Of a stretch of DNA of 64,000 bases, positions 51,383 through 64,000 are shown piece by piece; the first letter of the stretch is position 1, and each line of letters begins with the position of its first letter. The stretch is from contig CM022665.1 of assembly GCA_012295275.1 (NCBI GenBank), forward strand, positions 39,207,295 to 39,271,294, in the 5' to 3' direction. Position numbers and translations under genes: made by a program. This stretch comes from Chrysomallon squamiferum (taxonomy: Eukaryota; Mollusca; Gastropoda; Neomphalida; Peltospiridae). The notes below the pieces were generated by a model. The model did not search any database. It saw only the letters and a list, made by a program, of their open reading frames with translations, and was not told the origin of the DNA.

Positions 51383-53200
51383 AAACTACATACCACTCTT
51401 GAACACTGGATGGAACTGAAAATATCTTAATGGTTACACTGAAAAGGATTCATTCTGGTTTATGTATATGTTTAAAGAAAAACTATTTTTTTTTTTTTTA
51501 TAACAGAGTACTGTCATCAACTACATGTAATTGTTAACAAATGCACTGTTTCACTGTTAATCTGATAAATAAAAAAAAATAAAAAATTAAAATCTTTTTG
51601 ACATACTAAATCAGGTGCCTAGAAAGTTTGATAAAATTTCAGAGAGATGTACTGCTTCATATCTCGTCAGCTATCTCTACAGAGAAGCTGTTACCAGGAT
51701 GTGACCCTGTGACTTATTTGTCCTCAAGGTTATGGCTCGATCTCTCTATCAGAAAAAGCTGATAAAGCTTAACATAAAACATTGTTTTTGTTATTGTTTT
51801 GATGCCAGAATGACACTGCCTAAGGATAAATTGTTAGACACCAGATGTTAAATATTCCCAGTGAGAGCATTGGGAGTCAGTTTTAGCATGTTATAACCAG
51901 CAGACTGAGCACCAAAATAGTGTGTGTGTGTGTGTGTGTTTGTGTGTGTGATTATCCTACATTCTAATCTTTCATAATAATAAAGTTTTATAATTTAAAA
52001 AAAAAAAAACATTTTCTGTCATAATATTAAATCATTTTAAAAAAATTATTTGTCTTCAGCATTTGTCACAATAAATTACTCTAGATCATTCCTGTCAGTT
52101 TATTTATGTAAATGTATGATCTATCATTGTAAATTTGTTATTCTGTCATTGCAAATTTAACATCTGTCAATGCAAATTTGTCATCATTCACTGAAAATCT
52201 ATCAATTACTGCAAATCTGTCATCTATTATTACAAATATATTATTTACCATTGCAAAGCTATTATCTGTCACTGAAAATACATCCAGTATATCATTGTAA
52301 TTTTTCCAGTACTCAACTGCAAATCTAACCTGTCAGTATAGATCTATCATCTATCATCTCAGTTCTTTCAGCTATCATTACAAATATATCATTTATCATT
52401 GCAAGGTTTATCATTTATTATTGCAAATCTATCATCTCCCATCTATTGCAAATCTATCATCTGCAAATTTATCAAGATTTTATTTTACATTTCCATATAT
52501 AACATGGAACTAGAGAACATAACAGACTGAATACATCCTCTTGAATTACATCACATTCTCACAATTAGATAAAGTTCTAGAAACTAATAAATAATCACTT
52601 GCAAAGGATAATGTCTAGCGATAGGCAGCCATATGCAAAAATGTACATAATATATTTAAGCTGTTTAATTTGTTTGCTTCATCAGACATACATTTTATGA
52701 CCACTAAATTATCTTTTTCCTCTTTAAGTTTTTTAAACAATAACTCGTTGTACTTATTACTAAGTCTTCGGATGAAAGTGAAAAACAAACAACAAAAAAA
52801 AAAAAAAAAAAGTCAACACTTGCCTCTGGTGCTGTTTACACTCAAAAGTTGTAAAGTGCGGAGAAACAAAAAAAACAAATCAGAAACTTCTAATAATGAG
52901 GAAGAAACGAAATACAGTGCCTTAGGCTAACAGATACACTGTTTGAATTATTGTAAATTATTGTGGCTGTTTCCCATATCCAGTCAATCGCTAACTGTAT
53001 TACTTGTGTGTGTCTATGTTAACTTCTCATTATCTATATTTATATCTATATCTATACCTATATCTATATTTATATCTACATATCTATAGATCTATATCTA
53101 TTTATATCTATCTATATATATATATATAGATATATATATCTGCACAAGAATAAACATGTAGATACATATGTATATATATACATGCATACATACATACATA
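51191..53200. other. Intergenic repeats, no gene seen
   Basis: The contents are an A homopolymer at 51348-51380, (TG)n at 51921-51949, a TCATCTATCATTGCAAAT repeat at 52085-52480 and a TATC/TATA field at 53025-53215. A block of ordinary-complexity sequence at 51600-51900 shows no matched splice sites. Confidence 0.7.
52085..52480. repeat. Degenerate 18-25 bp repeat (CATTGCAAAT and CTATCAT phrases)
   Basis: ATCATTGCAAATCTATCATC and shortened forms occur about 16 times. The order is irregular and divergence is high. Confidence 0.8.
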
Positions 53201-55720
53201 CATACATAAATACGTACGTATATACTGTACCTTCATAATACACATGCAAACATGTATATATATGACTGCAGACAATTAGCAGCTATTTGTTCAAGCTTTG
53301 TGAGCGGTAATACGATGTTTGCCAGGTCGTGACTGTCCTACTACCAGTGCATTTCTGAAAACTGTCTAATCAGACGTGCACAAGACAACGAAATATTCAT
53401 TCCTAAACAAATTCACTTTTATAGCATTCTAATTCAGCGAAATTATACTTAATGACTAAAGTAAGATTTACCCATTTGGTTCAGTGCTGCAATGTTTTCT
53501 TTATCGTAACGAGTTTTTAAAACTTTCACTGAAATTGGAAGGGTTCGAGTCCCTGTATGAAAGAACTGCCGTGGAACGTATTATCTACGTTTGGCTCGAT
53601 CTAATTGCGTTTGATGAATATCGTGAAATATCGTGAAGATTCACTAATTAGTCAGTTTAATGTAAAAGGATCCGTGACTTGACAAACGAACTTTATTAAC
53701 AAGAGCAACACGATCTCAATATACAGGTCTACATCTGTTAAACGTCAACCCACGTTTTGACGTAACGTATTCTGAGGTCAAATGAGTTTAGTAAGTAAAT
53801 GCACGCATCTGAGTGAACAGAACGCACAGAAACGTTTATATATGGATGAGTGTACTGAGATCAAATGAATTTAATTATAAGAGAAATAAAATAAACATAT
53901 CTTTGTGCATATAATGATTACATGTACATAATTATTAGATACGGCGATGTGTTTATGATACGATTGAATAAAATCATTCAAACGATTTAAATGAAATCAT
54001 AATTTGTTTCGGCATGTATTTCATATTTCCAGACGAAAGTGTTTTTGTTCTCAGTTACATTAACACTAATAAAACAAGCAAAATAAATAAATAAATGAAA
54101 AAATAAAATAAAATAAAATAAAATAAACAAACTAAAATAAAATAAAATAAAATAAAATAAACAAACTAAAATAAAATAAAAATGAATAAAATTAAATTAA
54201 ATTAAATTAAATAAAAATAAATAAATAAATGGAAATGATGATGATGTTAATATATAAATAAATAAATAAACAAAAGTAAAAACTAAATTAATTAAAAACA
54301 CAGACTGTAATTTTTATTTTTACGAGAAAATAATTTACCATGGATAAAATCAGGTTTAATAATATGTTAATTACTTTGAGTTTTACTAAGAATCTGTTCT
54401 TACTTTCCTAAAATGCACTCTAAGTGACCTTTTGTTCATTTAATATCAGACGGGCTATTATTTTATTTTTAATTATGTTACCTTATTATTTTATTTTTTT
54501 TTCGTTTAGATTCCATCGATAATGAGATAAAAAATAACGTTTGATTAGATCGTCATTTTATATTATTTGCGTGGGCCTAATGATTTAATTTTGAAGTGCG
54601 CCCATTTAAGAATGAAGAAGATAAAACAGAAACAGATACGTGACTTTAAGGTACGCGATTACTTAGAATACTGTGCATGAGCCTAAGCTGAACAACTTCT
54701 CGGTAAATAGATATATTATATCTGCACAAGAACAAACTTAGGGATACATACATGCATGCATCTATACATACATACATACGTACATCCGTACATATATACA
54801 TACATGCCTAGATACAAACACATACATATTCATAGACACACACATATGTACGTACGTACAGTTACGCCTATATATATATATAGGCGGAAGAAGGAGAGAG
54901 AGATCAAGACAGATACTTAGAAAGGAAGGATGACAGATACACTGAAAGAAAAAATGCTATATAGACAGAGAGAATGAAAAAATAAAGAAAAAAGATAAAT
55001 AGATAGATAGATAGATAGACAGACAGATAGATAGACAAACACAGAGAGACAGAAGGACAAGGGACAGACAGAGAGGGACTGATTCAGACACGTTTTCTCG
55101 CCTTATCATCTTTCTTTTAAAAATTTAATTCATCTCGCTCCGATAAACTGTTGAAATTCATCTCTCTTGAGAATTAGGCTTTAGTTTAGAAATGTAACTA
55201 ATCTGATCTTAAAAGCAAGAGAATTAATAGAACTAATAACACGTTCATATTTTCCATTTTCAGTTCTCTGTAAGTCATTTAACGAGTCGATGGCAGTCAT
55301 TTAGCTTAACGACGTTGTAAAACTAAGAAACGTCTGGCTCGGTTTTAATCATGTTTCTACGATCCAGCTTCAATCTTCTGGCGATCTCTTACTTAACCAA
55401 GTCGAATAGAACTATTTTCCATGCCAAGCATGTTTAAATATTTGTCTATCGGAATCAAGTTAAAAGTACCAGATAGATACAGAACAGCCGGAAACAGGAG
55501 TACTTAAATGATACACCCAAAAATATTTGGTATACGATATGTTTGTTTTTATGTATTAATATGTACACCTAGAGGTTTCAATGAATTAATATTTATTCAC
55601 TTATTCATTCATGTGTGTGCGTGTATGTGTGTGTGTGTGAGCATGAAAACAAAAATATTGTGTAACAAATGTTCATTGCTACTGGCCTTTTGTTCTGAAG
55701 GCTAAGGAATGTTTTATTTC
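53201..55720. other. More complex right flank with interspersed (AAAAT)n
   Basis: From about 53260 the DNA contains many more CpG dinucleotides and fewer simple repeats, apart from (AAAAT)n at 54075-54235 and TACA/GATA microsatellites at 54740-54860 and 54995-55030. A B-box-like GGGTTCGAGTCCC at about 53540 marks a possible SINE. No gene was established. Confidence 0.6.
53485..53590 (+). mobile_element. SINE-like or tRNA-like piece with exact B box
   Basis: GAAGGGTTCGAGTCCCTG (about 53537-53555) matches the pol III B box exactly, and TTTGGTTCAGTGCTGCAATG about 50 nt upstream is a plausible A box. No acceptor stem could be paired, so I do not call a tRNA gene. Confidence 0.35.
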
Positions 55721-55722
55721 CG

Positions 55723-57256
<1,534 letters not shown>

Positions 57257-57432
57257 TCAAAGTTTTGATATTGCTATTTTACGCAGATCTTGAGGCAGCG
57301 CCATAAGCGAAGGCCCAGTGTCTATTATTGGCCTTCCGATTCTGAATATACTGAATATAAAATTAATTTCATCTTCACTGTCATACCTGCCACGGTGAAA
57401 ACACCCCAACGTCTTTTGAATCTTGCATCCGC
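57257..57432 (-). CDS. Candidate terminal exon, unrecognised product with a Cys pair
   Basis: An acceptor-like site (branch-like GTAAC close to CTCAG|GCGG) opens a phase 1 frame of 58 codons ending in TGA. It reads GGCKIQKTLGCFHRGR, then an acidic stretch (DSEDE), NFIFSIFRIGRP, and PSLMALPQDLRKIAI near the end. The composition is much less AT-rich than the flanks. Two cysteines seven residues apart and an FRIGR motif (Gly-Arg, as in amidated peptides) recall secreted peptide precursors, but this is speculation and I do not recognise the family. An internal GT (CAG|GTATGA at about 57384) could instead make the first part a short internal exon. A second frame over the first 90 nt is also open. 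It may belong to a neighbouring gene. Confidence 0.35.
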
Positions 57433-57589
57433 CTGAGTTACGCATATATTAATTAAAGTGTATTAAATAAAACCAAAAGTTTTTGAAATTACAAAAAAAA
57501 AATCGACTGAGGAATGACGAAAAGTGAGAAAATAAAAATCAGGGTAACATGGACAAAACAAAGGCAATGACCTTTCTAAGTGCAGAAAA

Positions 57590-57630
<41 letters not shown>

Positions 57631-58318
57631 AATGAAACAGCTGAAATGACAGACTGATAAGCATGGTCCTGATATAGTAATTTGTTTATGTTAAATATAG
57701 CTCATACGTAATTAGGTGCGGTTTGAAATATATTGATAAATCATTTACATACACGTATGTGAAGTCTGTTTAAATTTGCTATAGCTTCATGTACGTCTGT
57801 TTTGCGTACGCTTTTTCAGAAAATCCAAGTTACCTTCATTTTATAATTGTTGTTGTTAATGATAATGATCTTGTTGTTGTTTATGATATTGTTATTATAA
57901 ATGACTTATCAACAATCTCTTTATAAGCATGTTCATCATCATCATCATCATAATTATGTTTATTATTATTATTACTGTTGTTGTTATTCTTCGTGTTCTT
58001 ATTCTTGCTGTTGTTATTGTTACTGTTATTGGTGATGATGATGATTATCTTATCATTACTCTCATAATTATCAAGGTTTTCATCATCATCGTCATTATTT
58101 AATTTATGAAAAACTGTGGTATTTGCTTTATTTAGTCTTTACGTTTAAACTGTTGAAGTTGTTAAGAAAATGGCTTCAAGATTTATTCATTTTTTTTTTT
58201 TTATTTTTTTTAAGAACAATCAAATTTTTATATGTATAAAATCTTTCCCATTTTTTTTACTTTCTGTTTTCTCTCTCTCCTTTTTTTTTTTTTTTTATTT
58301 ATTTATTTTAATTTTTTT

Positions 58319-58362
<44 letters not shown>

Positions 58363-58574
58363 CGTAATGAAAGGGATATATATATATATCGGTTAATTAA
58401 TACACTGAGTTTCCTGTGACTTCCTCAAAGTGTGTTACTGTGTAATTATCAGTGAACTCAGGTTTGGTACAAAATGTATATCACCTTTCTTTTAACTAAG
58501 AATACACAACCCCCCTATTTTTTTATTTCATAGGTGTCTTTATTTTTGTATTTGTCCTGTGACATCTCTGTGTT

Positions 58575-58605
<31 letters not shown>

Positions 58606-60747
58606 TGTTTGCATTCTAGTTTATGTATATTCAAATATGTATGTATATATGTGTTTGTTTATATGTAGACATGTATGTCTGTACGTACGTATAATATGAA
58701 AGATCTTATCTTTCATTTACAATTGATTAACAGTGGATTTAAATTCTTGCATCAATATCAGATTATATTAAAATCATTACGTCAACATTTACACTTGCAA
58801 CTATACAATATTTAAGACAATTATGTGGTGTTTATCACTACGAAAGCCTTACAAAATCCAGTCATAAAGTTTAGAATGGACATATCTGGTCTAGATTTAC
58901 GAGTATAATATTTATACAGAGTTAAAAGACGAAAGTGATTTATGAAGACCTAGGTCAACACATAAATGACAGAATCTGACGATGGCACAAGAAAATGTTT
59001 GTTTCCATAAAAAGGTTCCTTAGTACAATTTGTATAATTTTTCATTAATAATCGATTTACAACAGTCTTAACAGAACCAACAACATTAAGTGAACAAAGA
59101 ATGTTCTGAAAAAAGAAAACCAGATGGAAGCATTTTTACTTAGTAACTGAAATGTGCAGCTGATCGTTGCTTTTAATATGGAAGGATGCGGAGATATTTT
59201 AAAGAAGGAAAATAACCCGAGGCAGAACGTTTTGTATTACGTGACCTGAATGCAAAGATTCTGATTTAAAATCGACGCTGGCAAGGAAATGTGTCAAATC
59301 AGTCAGCCAGAAGGTCGATGAATATTAATTTATCAAGTACAAAACGATCAACTTCTTGCATGTAAGAATTTTCTGCTTCTGTCGTTTCGTGAAGAAACAT
59401 CAAAGAATTAGTGAGCAGAACGAGTTGAGATGTTTGTTCAGGTTATGGTGTATCAGACGTATTCGTCTTGTGTTTTGAATTCACGTGTCAACGCGTTATT
59501 GTAGATAAATGTACGTGTTCATACCTCTTTTCATCCGTTGCGAGAATGGTTATTGACTTCTTTGTTTTTTGTAATCGAAGGAGAGAAAAGAGATCGTTCA
59601 CCTTTCAGCTTTCTATAGACAAATTTAAACGATTACGTAATATTCAGTTATGAGCTGACAGTGATAAATAAAAGTTGAAGTATTATGGAAATTAATGATA
59701 AAAAATAAAAATGTGTGGGTTTAACAAAGGAAAAATCTTTCGTTACTTTTTAGAAAGAAGCAATAGCGAAACTGTAATCTGCTGCACAGGGGTGTAATTA
59801 AACCCACGGGGAAACGTTTATGTTTACAGAAATATATGTAGAGAGAGATATTTGGCAAGCAAAACTATTTTAAACATTATGTTGCTGTATATCTAACATG
59901 TACAAGCTTCTTGTGTAATAAACAACAAGCTCAACTATGCTGCCGTGGCAAACGCGGACTAGAAGTATTAAGTTTTTTTTTAGTCATGATGTAGTATTAA
60001 TTAACTCACACATACTCACAGCTCGCTGTGGGTGGGAACATTTAACAGCTGGTGTCTCATAATTTATCCCAGGGCATCGTTGTTCTGTCATTAAAGCAAC
60101 AACAAAAGCTCTGAGTCAGGTTACACTTTATTAGTTTTGCCGATCCAGAGATTAGGTCTTCTGCCTAGATGGTTCTTCGATCACGTCCTGGTAACAGCTC
60201 TTCTCTAGAAATTAGTGAGAACAGTATTTCGAATTGTAGCAAGTTAAAATATTAATTGCATCAATAATTCATTTATTTGTTTTGTTTGTATTTGTTTGGT
60301 TTTTGAAAGTTCATTAAGTTAAGCACATTAAAAAGGATCTTGTCGTGTAATTACAGGACGTTTCTGAGCATACAGAGTAGAGGAAGTTAAATAAGTAATT
60401 CAATATGTGGTTTCCTTTGAACTCCATACATAGATTCGTACATGTAGGTATTACTCAGTGTAAAATCTTTATTTATTAATTTACTTACAAACTAATTTTC
60501 TTATTTACTTATTCCTTTTATTTTACTTTAAAACAACCAAAAAATGTATTTAGTTAATCCTATTATTGTTTAGAGTTTTTTTTCCCTTTTTGTTACACAC
60601 AGAACTACAGTGATATAATCACTAGCCCCTAAAACCAGTTTAATTTTTAACTAGAGAACATGCAAAGCTGTTCAATAATATTACGTTTTCTCTACGTGTC
60701 CCAAGGTTATTTGTCAAGGTCGACTGTCTTGTGTCCTCCGATTACAG
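57433..60747. other. Complex CpG-containing region, possible regulatory DNA
   Basis: Apart from an A homopolymer (57595-57626), a GTT/ATT trinucleotide field (57840-58060), a T-rich field (58190-58355) and (TG)n (58579-58605), the block 58700-60700 is largely non-repetitive. There are no long frames. A CACAGC-TC-GCTGTG hairpin is at about 60018-60031. It could hold regulatory or unannotated transcribed sequence. Confidence 0.5.
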
Positions 60748-60849
60748 GCCAAACAATGGCGATTAGGAGAGGCATAGTTCTCATCAAGTCTATTTACAGA
60801 GAGGACCGAGATCCGCTCTCGTTCAATTTATTGCAATTCTCTCGTGTCG
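60748..60849 (+). CDS. Candidate small exon on the plus strand
   Basis: A pyrimidine-rich acceptor (CTTGTGTCCTCCGATTACAG) and a good donor (GTCG|GTGAGA) bracket 102 nt, an exact multiple of three with phase 1 at both ends if read in the open frame. Inside, AAACAATGGCG is a strong translation-start context at 60756, giving MAIRRGIVLIKSIYREDRD and onward. It could be a first coding exon or a symmetric internal exon of a plus-strand gene continuing to the right. I do not recognise the peptide. The region around it is unusually complex and contains CpG dinucleotides compared with the rest of the window. Chance splice-like sites remain possible. Confidence 0.25.
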
Positions 60850-63067
60850 GTGAGAGCCGTGTTGACTAAAGTCTTAAGCTAATTCAACAGTGGATCATCA
60901 AGTTGTTTCGTGTGAATGTTCGAGACAAGACGTCGATGTGCTAATTTTCATCATTACTGTCCGACTGACATCGAGTTAGTCTATTAACCTCTGAATGGAT
61001 CCATTATAATAATTACCGATATATGTGTGAGCTATAAAATTAATGATGTCCTCTAGTGTTGTTTTTCTTCGTTTCGCTCTGTACGAGATACGGTAGAAGA
61101 AAAAATACAAAAACTAACAAAATAAAACCAACAAAAAAACAACCAGGCAAACGAAATGAAAATCATGAATAAAAGCGTAAGACGGAGAGCGAGAAAAAAA
61201 AGAAAAAGAAAGAAAGAATACAAAATTACAAAAAAGAAAAATAAAGGTCGTTAAAAGAAAGTCAAATTACTATCTTAAATGTTATGTCTCTGGTGATCAC
61301 AGTTTTTTATGTTCGTAAATTATTAGATGAAACGTCGACATAATAATCTTCGAAGGACCCATCTACAAAAAAAAAAAAAAAAAAAACAACTGTACGATGT
61401 ATGTTACTTAAAGAAACAAGGAATTTGAAAGGAAGAAGTATATTATTCAACTAAATATCTTTTTAATATATGGTTAAATGACGTTTTCTTAAGATTACAA
61501 ACCACGAAAATAAAACAAAAAACCATCGGTCCCCTTTGCCAGAGATGTATAAATACACATGAGTAACGAAGGCATTCTAATTCCCTTTCTTACGACGATC
61601 TGTTTGCCATCCTTTTAAAACCTATACCAGAACATTCAACAACAATTCTATTTTTATTTTCTTAAATACATTTCATCCAAGGACTCGGTCACTACAACTG
61701 TCTTTACGTCATTGAGTTTGGATCTTTTTACATTGGTAAACCGCTGGGTTAAATACCGAGGCAATCGCTTCCCTTTTAAAATACCCTGATCAGTAGTTCA
61801 TTGCGAAGATCATTCCAGACATATGCGGTGCGCCCGTGAATTCATTTGACGTTTAATGTAGGGCTACTGCCAGTAACAGGTGATGAAAGATTATGCACCT
61901 CGCTCCGAATCCGTGTTTTCAGAAAAGCCGAATTAATAAGTGTGTTTCTTTCTATTTTGGCTTCTGCAAGTGACTACAACCGTTGTTGTCATTAACACAA
62001 AAACTGAGATAACAAATTATGATTAACATATTTTCTTCATAGAACTCATTTAGGTTTGAGCCTGGTGAACTTTCCTATCAGTTCCAAATCTGTGCCTAGA
62101 GAATCGAATATTCTTTGGTTGTCATGAAAGTTAACGACTCCCCCTCTTAAATTACAGCCATGATTGGCACGAAAGCTTATCTCCGTGTGTTATCATTATT
62201 AGAAATAAATGTAAAGCCGAATTTGTTCAGCTGTCGTATTGTAAGGCCAAAAATACCATATGTAACGAGTGGCCCGTTATCAAACAACTTTTAAGGTTAA
62301 TGTCTGATGATCAGGGATCTTGAACTAAACTGCTCGGCAAACTCGACATATCAGATTGTGTTTATTATTTGTGTGGTACACAAACACATTCATCATATTA
62401 AAAGGTAACAATAAATACAGAGGATTTCAGAACAAAAACAAAGAAAAGGAACAACAAATGATGATACATGATGACAGCGGAGATAACTCATAAACACCTG
62501 TTCACTATAAAAAAAGACTAAAAAAAAGAAGACAATATTGATACAATTCCTGTATAGGATAGTCACGAGATATTAAGTACAAACTATAAAAAAACATCTT
62601 TTACTTAAAAAACTAAGGCAAAAATTATATTACTAAAAATCTGGAATTATAAAAATACAAATTCCGGAATTAATTTTATCACTTATGCTGAATATGAACA
62701 TGGTTCTTGTAATGTTTTATGCAAAGATGCTTTAAGTTTAAAATAAATATATTTGCCCTTTATATAGACGTTTCATATACGATCATATAAACAGCTTAAT
62801 TTTAATAGGGCTAGTGTTATTCAACTTTGTCTGTCAACGTAGTGTGATATGCCACAAATAATACAATTTTTTAAAAACTAACATCAACATTTGCATTATT
62901 ATCGATTTATCAGTTAAAGTAGTTATCTTTGAAAATGACGATTAACATACTCAGAATCACAAAGCTTTGCGGCATTTCTCGGGATTCCTGCTGACTGCAC
63001 CGATTTGTAATGGTGACTGGAAAAGCCGATTTTAGTCGGTATTTTTTCATCGTATTACCATCTTTCT

Positions 63068-63099
<32 letters not shown>

Positions 63100-64000
63100 C
63101 GATCCTCCAAACGTAATATCCTTAAATCAGGGATAATACCGGATTATACGCTTCCTGCTGCACTAATGTGAGTACGTAGCTATGGCTGATGACAAAAGGA
63201 AGTGTTAGGTCAAGGTCGCGGAGGAAGAAACGGTTCACATTTGCAGCTGATATTATTGTAGAATGTCAATAATGTTGCCGAAAAGACGATTTTTCGACAT
63301 TTCCTTTTTTTTTTTTTTTTTTTTTTTTTTATATTTTTTATTAAGAGATTTTAGCATTAAGAGATATTGCAATGTTTTATAACGATGCGAAGATGAATAA
63401 ATGAATTTTTGTTTTATGGTGAAAATAAAATAAAAAGAAAGAAAGAAAACGAATACTCAACGACAGCCTAAATCCTACAGATAACGATATAAGCTTAACG
63501 AGAATTTAAACAAAGAGCTATTTCCCAATAAAACCTTCTTTTTTTATTTTTTATTTTTTTTTTTTTTTTTTTTTTTGAATGAATGAATGAATATGCTGCA
63601 AAGGACATAGTATGCACTGTCAGTACGAAGAACCATACAAAATATATGTAGGATTTCCTTAAATATAACTATATGAAAATTCGTATACGTGAAAGCTAAT
63701 AACCATTAGTGTTAATTGTGACGTTGCAGTGTTCAACTCATTTATACCAACATGTTGTGCAGGAGATACAAATATTATATATAAGAATATATTCTCACTT
63801 TACCATATAATTATATGCATTTAAATATGTATGCATGTATGGATATAGAACGTTTATACTATTAAGCGTTATTCAAGTGTGAATCGAATAGGTATGCTTA
63901 TCATCTTTGTTCACACACACACACGTACTTTCCTATGTATAATTATTATACCTATGTGCAACAGACATCTATTTTACTACTGATTCATTTCGAAAAAGTA
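60850..64000. other. Right end: complex sequence, no firm gene
   Basis: This stretch is mostly non-repetitive, with A or T homopolymers at 61367-61386, 63070-63099, 63307-63330 and 63556-63576. CpG is frequent, for example around 61800-61930. A short basic frame at 62910-63110 on the minus strand begins in a poly-Lys from the T run and is not credible. No gene was assigned. Confidence 0.55.

Noticed and set aside
53485-53590. tRNA gene
   Set aside because: The B box is exact but no acceptor or anticodon stem could be paired, so a SINE fragment is likelier.
59468-59653. 61-codon plus frame in the CpG-richer region
   Set aside because: There is no start context, splice sites or recognisable family. 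Chance frames of this length are expected.
62910-63110. Basic 66-codon minus frame
   Set aside because: The poly-Lys part comes from a T homopolymer and there is no supporting signal.

Overview
This window looks like nuclear DNA of an invertebrate animal, most likely a mollusc; that placement is an inference. The evidence is one intron-rich gene for a secreted MAM/LDL-receptor-A protein, very AT-rich non-coding DNA packed with microsatellites and minisatellites, and scattered tRNA-derived SINE-like pieces with pol III B-box motifs. There is no bacterial-style gene packing, operon or CRISPR array.

The one gene I can build with confidence is on the minus strand, from the ATG at 41798 to the stop at 8699. 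Nine coding exons were joined by hand from splice sites and matching phases: 41582-41798, 32723-32957, 23850-23977, 19000-19128, 16344-16502, 13707-13810, 11752-11918, 9652-9752 and 8699-8883. They total 1425 nt, or 474 residues plus stop. The protein reads signal peptide, MAM domain 1 (about C32-C191), LDL-receptor class A module (C200-C236), MAM domain 2 (about C250-C408) and a Ser-rich tail. No membrane segment follows the signal peptide, so a secreted or extracellular-matrix protein is expected. All eight junctions keep frame. The exception in splice sequence is exon 3, whose phase-predicted donor reads GA instead of GT beside a homopolymer.

Intron 2 (23978-32722) is the most unusual part. 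It carries a minisatellite of about 5.3 kb and 27-bp units (27420-32697) that ends about 25 bp from the exon 2 splice donor. It also has a second 27-bp minisatellite (24780-25195), two smaller tandem duplications, and a 98-bp (GA)n tract that would be a (CU)n tract in the transcript just upstream of exon 3. Matching (CU)n tracts lie just downstream of the exon 4 donor.

Left of the gene (1-8698) there is mostly AT-rich repeat DNA, a 22-bp minisatellite (296-720), SINE-like pieces and one convincing but unrecognised minus-strand terminal exon (2880-3052). Right of the gene (41799-64000) I find no firm gene. There are more minisatellites (43.4, 44.4, 45.3, 47.5, 50.7 and 52.1 kb), two long (CT)n tracts (55.7 and 56.3 kb), and from about 53.2 kb a visibly more complex, more CpG-containing sequence. 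That part holds two candidate exons, minus 57257-57432 and plus 60748-60849, which may belong to neighbouring genes.
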